This document shows, piece after piece, positions 30,805 through 36,446 of a stretch of 36,446 nt of DNA. The stretch is taken from the NCBI GenBank assembly GCA_902763335.1, contig CACWRR010000017.1:1-36446 (forward strand), given 5' to 3'. Every line of letters begins with the position of its first letter. Position 1 is the first letter of the stretch. The position numbers and the translations under genes were made by a program. Source of the stretch: an uncultured Lachnospiraceae bacterium. GTDB taxonomy: Bacteria > Bacillota > Clostridia > Lachnospirales > Lachnospiraceae. Below the pieces are notes generated by a model. It did no database searches. It was given only the letters and a program-made list of their open reading frames with translations, and had not been told where the DNA came from.

Positions 30805-30809
30805 AAAAA

Positions 30810-31214
30810 TTATAATAAACTATCAAATCCGATATCGTTTGACTTGTCCTCAGCCTCAATCTCTGAAGAAGCAAAGTCATCACCGCTTGGAACGTTTACA
30901 TAGCTTTTCTCAGCTTTTTCTTCTTTAACTTCTTCCTCGTCCTCTGAAGAAGTATCTGCCTTTGCAGTATCTTTTGAACTTTCATCATCAGATGCGTCTG
31001 TCACGTCATCATCATCGTCATCGTCATCGAAATCATCAAAGTCATCATCAAACTCGTCGTCGTCAAAATCATCATCATCAAAATCAAGAAAATCATCATC
31101 ATCAAGGTCATCATTGGAAGACTTGTACTTGTTGTACAGAGCCATACCTCCCGCTACTGCTGAACCGATTAATGCACTGCATAATAAAACTTTACCAAAT
31201 TTTTTCTTTGCCAT
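30810..31214 (-). CDS. Membrane-anchored Asp-rich low-complexity protein
   Basis: This 134-residue protein starts MAKKKFGKVLLCSALIGSAV with one hydrophobic segment (about residues 8-22). A run of about 45 residues that are almost all Asp with spaced Phe follows (DDDFDDDEF-type), then a Ser/Glu/Lys tail ending DIGFDSLL. No catalytic motif is present. The start ATG 31214 has GGAG nine bases upstream; a longer frame to 31238 adds residues without support. The acidic tract could bind calcium or other cations or a basic partner, but this is inference. It is monocistronic between two plus-strand units. Translation of the other strand gives His-rich nonsense caused by the same repeat. Confidence 0.75.
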   Translation of the reverse strand: MAKKKFGKVLLCSALIGSAVAGGMALYNKYKSSNDDLDDDDFLDFDDDDFDDDEFDDDFDDFDDDDDDDDVTDASDDESSKDTAKADTSSEDEEEVKEEKAEKSYVNVPSGDDFASSEIEAEDKSNDIGFDSLL

Positions 31215-31326
31215 AATTTCTACTCCTTTCTTGGTCAACCTCTGTACATAATTGTAATACTATTCAGAGGAAAAATAAAGAAAAATATGAAAAGTTTAGA
31301 AAAATGTAATAATGTAGACCGGGATG

Positions 31327-31355
31327 TTGATAATTGGGAAATGAAATGGTAGTAT
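31327..31355 (+). promoter_or_regulatory. Promoter of the HAD phosphatase gene
   Basis: TTGATA (31327-31332) and TAGTAT (31350-31355) are 17 bases apart, with a predicted start a few bases before the ribosome-binding site CGGAGG. Confidence 0.6.
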
Positions 31356-31377
31356 AGTCATTGAAACGGAGGCAGAA

Positions 31378-32163
31378 ATGGATAGAAAGATTATATTTTT
31401 TGATATAGACGGAACTTTATATGTATATGGAAAGAAGATACTGGATTCAACAGTGGAGGCAATACGCATGTTAAAGGAAAACGGACATATTCCCGTGATA
31501 TGTACCGGACGGACAAAGTCCATGATATTTCCCGAAATCTTTGATATCGGCTTTGACAGCCTTATATCAGGTGGTGGAACCTATGCGGAATATCAGGGAA
31601 AAAAGCTTTACCTGGAGTGTATGGATAAGGAAGCAGTAGAGGATGTGGCAGAGACAATGTCAGAGTGCGGCATAGTTCCCATACCTGAAGGACATGAGCA
31701 TATGTATATAGATAAAAGTAATATACCGGATTCCTATAGAGAAATATACAAACTTTATGAAGAAAAGATAGGTGATAAGATAGAGTCTATAGATTATGAA
31801 AACATGAGTGTGTCAAAGATAAGCGGAAAGATAGAACCACATTCAGATATTGCCACAATGGAAAGGAAATATTCAAAGGATTATACAATAATAAATCATG
31901 CGGGAGAACTGCTTGAACTTATTCCGAAACCTTACACCAAGGCAGTGGGAATAGAGAGGATGATTAAATATCTTGATATTCCGGTTGAAAATACCTATGC
32001 GTTTGGTGACAGCTTTAATGATGTGGAGATGCTTAAATATGTAAAGTACGGTATCGCCATGGGAAACAGCAATCCGGAGCTGTTTAAACATGTGAAATAC
32101 AAAACTGATAATATAGAAGATTCGGGAATATATAACGGACTTAAAAAGATGAAATTAATTTAA
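31378..32163 (+). CDS. HAD superfamily phosphatase, Cof type (subfamily IIB)
   Basis: This 261-residue protein has motif I 'IIFFDIDGTLYVYG' (D9, D11), motif II Thr in 'VICTGRT', a C2-type cap domain in the middle (about 80-190), a conserved Lys in 'KPYTKAVGIERM' (motif III) and motif IV 'AFGDSFNDVEML'. Cof-type enzymes dephosphorylate sugar phosphates, FMN, PLP or similar small molecules; the substrate cannot be assigned. It has its own promoter and lies 24 bases upstream of the DNA glycosylase gene, so the two are probably co-transcribed, although they have no evident functional link. Confidence 0.93.
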   Translation: MDRKIIFFDIDGTLYVYGKKILDSTVEAIRMLKENGHIPVICTGRTKSMIFPEIFDIGFDSLISGGGTYAEYQGKKLYLECMDKEAVEDVAETMSECGIVPIPEGHEHMYIDKSNIPDSYREIYKLYEEKIGDKIESIDYENMSVSKISGKIEPHSDIATMERKYSKDYTIINHAGELLELIPKPYTKAVGIERMIKYLDIPVENTYAFGDSFNDVEMLKYVKYGIAMGNSNPELFKHVKYKTDNIEDSGIYNGLKKMKLI

Positions 32164-32187
32164 TATAAAGGATACAGGTGTGAAAAA

Positions 32188-33072
32188 ATGAGAATAATCT
32201 CAGAGAACGGTAATATAATAGTTGAGAATGTGCAGGATTTTAATCTTGGTCAGACTTTAGAGTGTGGTCAGTGCTTCAGATATGAGAGAATTGGTGCAGA
32301 TGATTATATAATTGTGGCAATGAAAAAGATGCTGCACATACAGCAGCAGGATGACAGTCTTATATTATATAATACCTCTGAACAGGAATACAAAGGAATA
32401 TGGGAGGAATATTTTGACCTTGAGAGAGATTACGGAGAAATAAAAAGAGAGCTTGTGAGCAGAAATGATAAGATAGCAGATGCAATAGAGGCACAGGGGG
32501 GGATACGCATACTTAATCAGGAATTTGATGAGGTGCTTATTTCGTTTATAATATCCCAGAATCAGCAGATTCCAAGGATAAGGAAGATAATTGCAACGAT
32601 ATGTGAAAGATACGGTGACAAAATCGGAACTTACGGAGAAAAAGATTATTATTCATTTCCGGATAAATACAGGCTGGCTGAATTGACTGAAGAAGATTTC
32701 AGGGATTGCAAGACAGGATTCAGGGCAGCGTATCTCTACGGTGCGTCTAAGGCACTGGCAGACGGAACGATAGATGGCAGTATTCTTGCATCAATGGACA
32801 GAAATGAGGCAGAAGAAACCCTTAAGTCATTAAAGGGAGTGGGTAAAAAGGTGGCGGACTGCACACTGCTGTTCGGACTGGGCTTTAAGGCGGCGTTTCC
32901 TATAGACGTGTGGGTTAAGCGTGTCATGGAAGAAATCTACTTTGGCAAGGAGACCAAAAAAGAGGAGATACAGAAGTTTGCAGATAAAGCATTCGGTGAG
33001 TATGGCGGATATGCCCAGCAGTATTTGTTTGCGTATGCAAGAGAAAAATCATTAAAGGATAAAAATAAATAA
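32188..33072 (+). CDS. OGG1-type 8-oxoguanine DNA glycosylase/lyase
   Basis: This 294-residue protein is of the eukaryotic-like OGG1 branch of the HhH-GPD superfamily. The N-terminal domain contains 'FNLGQTLECGQCFRYER'. The helix-hairpin-helix and catalytic region read 'LKGVGKKVADCTLLFGLG' and 'AFPIDVWVKRVM'. K221 and D240 are 19 residues apart, the same spacing as human OGG1 K249 and D268, so both glycosylase and lyase chemistry are expected. The enzyme removes 8-oxoguanine opposite C. It is separate from bacterial MutM; OGG1-like enzymes are well known in Clostridia. It ends about 120 bases before the groESL control region. I give no symbol because bacterial naming varies. Confidence 0.92.
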   Translation: MRIISENGNIIVENVQDFNLGQTLECGQCFRYERIGADDYIIVAMKKMLHIQQQDDSLILYNTSEQEYKGIWEEYFDLERDYGEIKRELVSRNDKIADAIEAQGGIRILNQEFDEVLISFIISQNQQIPRIRKIIATICERYGDKIGTYGEKDYYSFPDKYRLAELTEEDFRDCKTGFRAAYLYGASKALADGTIDGSILASMDRNEAEETLKSLKGVGKKVADCTLLFGLGFKAAFPIDVWVKRVMEEIYFGKETKKEEIQKFADKAFGEYGGYAQQYLFAYAREKSLKDKNK

Positions 33073-33152
33073 AAAAACAAGAAAACAGATGAAAACTTGA
33101 GAAAAGTTTAGAAAATCTGCTGATAAAATAGAAAACAGTGGTAAAATTAAAC

Positions 33153-33181
33153 TTGCATAATAAGATTAAAAACATTATTAT
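33153..33181 (+). promoter_or_regulatory. Promoter of groESL
   Basis: TTGCAT (33153-33158) and TATTAT (33176-33181) are 17 bases apart. The predicted start near 33188 puts the CIRCE operator at the very beginning of the transcript. Confidence 0.7.
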
Positions 33182-33193
33182 ATGCATTAGAAA

Positions 33194-33220
33194 TTAGCAC
33201 TCGTCAAGAGTGAGTGCTAA
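33194..33220 (+). promoter_or_regulatory. CIRCE operator (HrcA binding site)
   Basis: TTAGCACTC (33194-33202), nine bases, GAGTGCTAA (33212-33220): an exact match to the CIRCE consensus. HrcA binding here represses groESL until heat stress. Confidence 0.97.
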
Positions 33221-33253
33221 TAAAAGAAAAACAGTATGATTGGAGGATTTATC

Positions 33254-33538
33254 ATGAAGTTAGTACCATTAGGAGACAGAGTAGTATTAAAACAGTTAGT
33301 TGCAGAAGAAACAACAAAATCAGGAATAGTTATACCGGGACAGGCAAAGGAGAAACCACAGCAGGCAGAAGTTATAGCTGTAGGACCTGGCGGAGTAGTT
33401 GACGGTAAAGAGATAAGGATGGAAGTTAAGACAGGAGATACTGTTATATATTCTAAATATGCAGGAACAGAAGTTAAGATTGAAGATGAGGAATATATCA
33501 TAGTAAGACAGTCAGATATTTTAGCAGTTGTAAAATAA
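33254..33538 (+). CDS. groES: Co-chaperonin GroES
   Basis: This 94-residue Cpn10 has '[12 protein letters not shown]' at the start, the mobile loop '[18 protein letters not shown]', the '[10 protein letters not shown]' roof region and the C-terminal '[12 protein letters not shown]'. It caps GroEL and helps fold proteins in the cytoplasm. The start is ATG 33254, seven bases after TTGGAGG; an in-frame ATG at 33236 overlaps that site and is unlikely. It is co-transcribed with groEL under CIRCE control. Confidence 0.97.
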   Translation: MKLVPLGDRVVLKQLVAEETTKSGIVIPGQAKEKPQQAEVIAVGPGGVVDGKEIRMEVKTGDTVIYSKYAGTEVKIEDEEYIIVRQSDILAVVK

Positions 33539-33573
33539 GAAGAAAATTCATTTGAATAATATTTTGGAGGTAG

Positions 33574-35202
<1,629 letters not shown>

Positions 35203-35216
35203 TATTCCGCTGATAT

Positions 35217-35245
35217 TTGAAAATAAATAAAAAATAGTTTATAAT
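35217..35245 (+). promoter_or_regulatory. Promoter of the C1 peptidase gene
   Basis: TTGAAA (35217-35222) and TATAAT (35240-35245) are 17 bases apart, 15 bases after the groEL stop. Transcription would start near 35252, giving a leader of about 170 bases. Confidence 0.7.
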
Positions 35246-35264
35246 ATAGCAGACACATTTTATC

Positions 35265-35385
35265 GATTCAGGTGTCAAAAGGGTGCTACGCACCAGCCAA
35301 GCACAATATGTGATATTGCAAGCTAGCTTGCAAATACACATACTTGTGTTGGCTAGCCTCCGTAGGGGCTTTTGATATCTGAATC
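35265..35385 (+). ncRNA. Multibranched structured leader RNA upstream of the C1 peptidase
   Basis: The closing stem GATTCAG (35265-35271) and TCAAAAG (35275-35281) pairs with CTTTTGA (35369-35375) and CTGAATC (35379-35385) around a 3x3 internal loop. Inside are a short hairpin GGTGC-TAC-GCACC (35282-35294) and a long hairpin, AGCCAA-g-CACAA (35295-35306) with TTGTGTTGGCT (35344-35354). The long hairpin is extended by TATGTG/CACATA and topped by the perfect palindrome 35316-35333. A third small hairpin AGCCTCC-GTA-GGGGCT overlaps the closing stem. No T-run follows, so it is not a plain terminator. Placed between a promoter and the ribosome-binding site, it could be a regulatory leader. It does not resemble a riboswitch class I know. 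Confidence 0.6.
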
Positions 35386-35420
35386 TTATAAGTGGAAATT
35401 GCTCAGAAATGGAGGTTATT

Positions 35421-36446
35421 ATGAAAAAATATTTGGGAATAGTTGCAGCATGTGCAGCTCTGTGCTTAACAATGGCTAACTGTGATAATATTTATGCTAT
35501 TGAATCAAAGGAAGTACAGCAGCAGTACGAAGTGAATTATGATACATATATAGAAGAGGGAATGCCGGATGTAAAACCGGTTAACAGGGAATATGAGCTT
35601 GACCGGAGTGCCGACGTGTTACCGGCATGTTATGATGCAAGAGAAAATCAAAAGGTTTCAACCGTAAAAAATCAGGATTATAACAATAAGGCATATGGTA
35701 CATGTTGGGCATTTGCAAGCAGTAGTGTGAGTGAAAATAATATAATAAAAAGACTTGGGTCTGATGATGCAGATTTATCGGAAATGCATCTTACATATTT
35801 TGCGTATCACAGACCTGCTGACCCGTCAGGGGGAACGGCAGGGGATTATAATGAGGCAGTGAGTGCCGACTACAGGCAGTTAGGTGGAAATGCCAATCTT
35901 ACGATATCATCATATGCATCGTGGATGGGTCCGGCTGATGAGAGTACGCTCACATATGATAATATTGAAAATGCAGGTCTTACAGTTGATGAAAATCTGG
36001 CATATGCCAGTGATGTTGCACACATGCAGAATTCCTACTGGATATCCATGCAGGATAAAGATATAGTTAAAAGACTCGTTATGGAGCATGGCGGGGCACA
36101 GGTGACGTTCAGGTGGAACACGTCATATTACAATTATTCTAAAGCAGCCTACTATAAAAATACAAATTCCAATACGGGGGTAAATCATGCCGTTACAATT
36201 GTAGGATGGGATGATGATTATTCGGCAGACAATTTTAAGAAGAAGCCTGATAAAAATGGGGCATGGCTTATAAAAAACAGCTGGGGAGACAAATGGGGAG
36301 ACAAGGGATATTTCTGGATATCGTACGAGGATGGAAACGTACAGAAGTCATCTGCGTATGTATTTGATTATGAGAGCACAGACAATTACAAATACAATTA
36401 TCAGTATGATGGTGCGGCAGATTTGGGACGGTATGCTACATATAAT
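35421..36446 (+). CDS. Secreted C1 (papain) family cysteine peptidase, 3' end cut by the window
   Basis: The frame is open to the last base (342 residues seen). A signal peptide (residues 1-27, ending NIYA) is followed by a short propeptide-like region and a papain fold: 'PACYDARENQKVSTVKNQ' with the oxyanion Gln, catalytic C95 in 'YGTCWAFASSS', H256 in 'GVNHAVTIVGWDDDY' and N286 in 'GAWLIKNSWGDKWGDKGYFWISY'. All three catalytic residues are present, so it should be active outside the cell. Large gut Clostridia versions often continue into Ig-like, lectin-like or anchoring domains; that part is out of view. GGAGG lies six bases before ATG 35421. It is preceded by its own promoter and the structured leader. 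Confidence 0.92.
   Translation, partial: MKKYLGIVAACAALCLTMANCDNIYAIESKEVQQQYEVNYDTYIEEGMPDVKPVNREYELDRSADVLPACYDARENQKVSTVKNQDYNNKAYGTCWAFASSSVSENNIIKRLGSDDADLSEMHLTYFAYHRPADPSGGTAGDYNEAVSADYRQLGGNANLTISSYASWMGPADESTLTYDNIENAGLTVDENLAYASDVAHMQNSYWISMQDKDIVKRLVMEHGGAQVTFRWNTSYYNYSKAAYYKNTNSNTGVNHAVTIVGWDDDYSADNFKKKPDKNGAWLIKNSWGDKWGDKGYFWISYEDGNVQKSSAYVFDYESTDNYKYNYQYDGAADLGRYATYN

Noticed and set aside
30962-31216. Plus-strand frame encoding a very His-rich peptide
   Set aside because: It is produced by the GAT/GAC repeat of the Asp-rich gene read on the other strand; no start signals.

Overview
The window reads as a chromosomal segment of a low-GC Gram-positive anaerobe, most likely a member of the Lachnospiraceae (Clostridia). 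The support is an AT-rich sequence, strong Shine-Dalgarno sites, a T-box in front of thrS, a CIRCE box in front of groESL, lineage-typical proteins (DUF2225, DUF6062, GlnRS with a TGKR loop, ThrRS with TCPFQ) and secreted CAP, GH25, C39 and C1 proteins. I could not run any search, so species-level placement is open.

Layout. (1) 1-3.7 kb is accessory DNA. It holds a possible frameshifted gene tail, a small membrane protein, a secreted WG-repeat protein whose start region looks frameshifted in an A-run, a lipoprotein, a compact type I toxin-antitoxin locus that encodes a 33-residue membrane toxin on the minus strand, an MmcQ/YjbR protein, and a small membrane protein whose best start codon is ATA. 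(2) 3.7-8.4 kb is a polyphosphate operon (ppx-ppk) followed by a YdcF-like protein. A 143-bp three-hairpin insertion flanked by 23-bp direct repeats has duplicated the ppk ribosome-binding site. (3) 8.4-10.8 kb is thrS under T-box control. (4) 10.8-17.0 kb on the minus strand is a GntR/YtrA-type regulator with two ABC transporter modules, headed by a promoter whose -10 box lies inside a candidate operator. (5) 17.1-18.5 kb holds a very large terminator-like hairpin, a CAP-domain secreted protein, and an orphan small-RNA candidate with a consensus promoter and its own terminator. (6) 18.66-30.8 kb is one long plus-strand run: a C39-like peptidase, a small acidic protein, GH25 lysozyme, NUDIX, a degenerate-STAND/TPR/GAF/GGDEF cyclase, M18 aminopeptidase, glnS, a DUF2225 protein, a MocR-type regulator and a DUF6062 protein. 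(7) 30.8-36.4 kb holds an Asp-rich anchored protein, a HAD phosphatase, an OGG1-type DNA glycosylase, groES-groEL, and a C1 (papain) peptidase cut by the window edge. The peptidase is preceded by a promoter and a large multibranched leader RNA.

The strongest candidates for something not yet described are the type I toxin-antitoxin locus at 2642-2993, the orphan RNA at 18308-18523, the structured leader at 35265-35385 and the three-hairpin insertion between ppx and ppk. All function calls come from reading motifs by eye.
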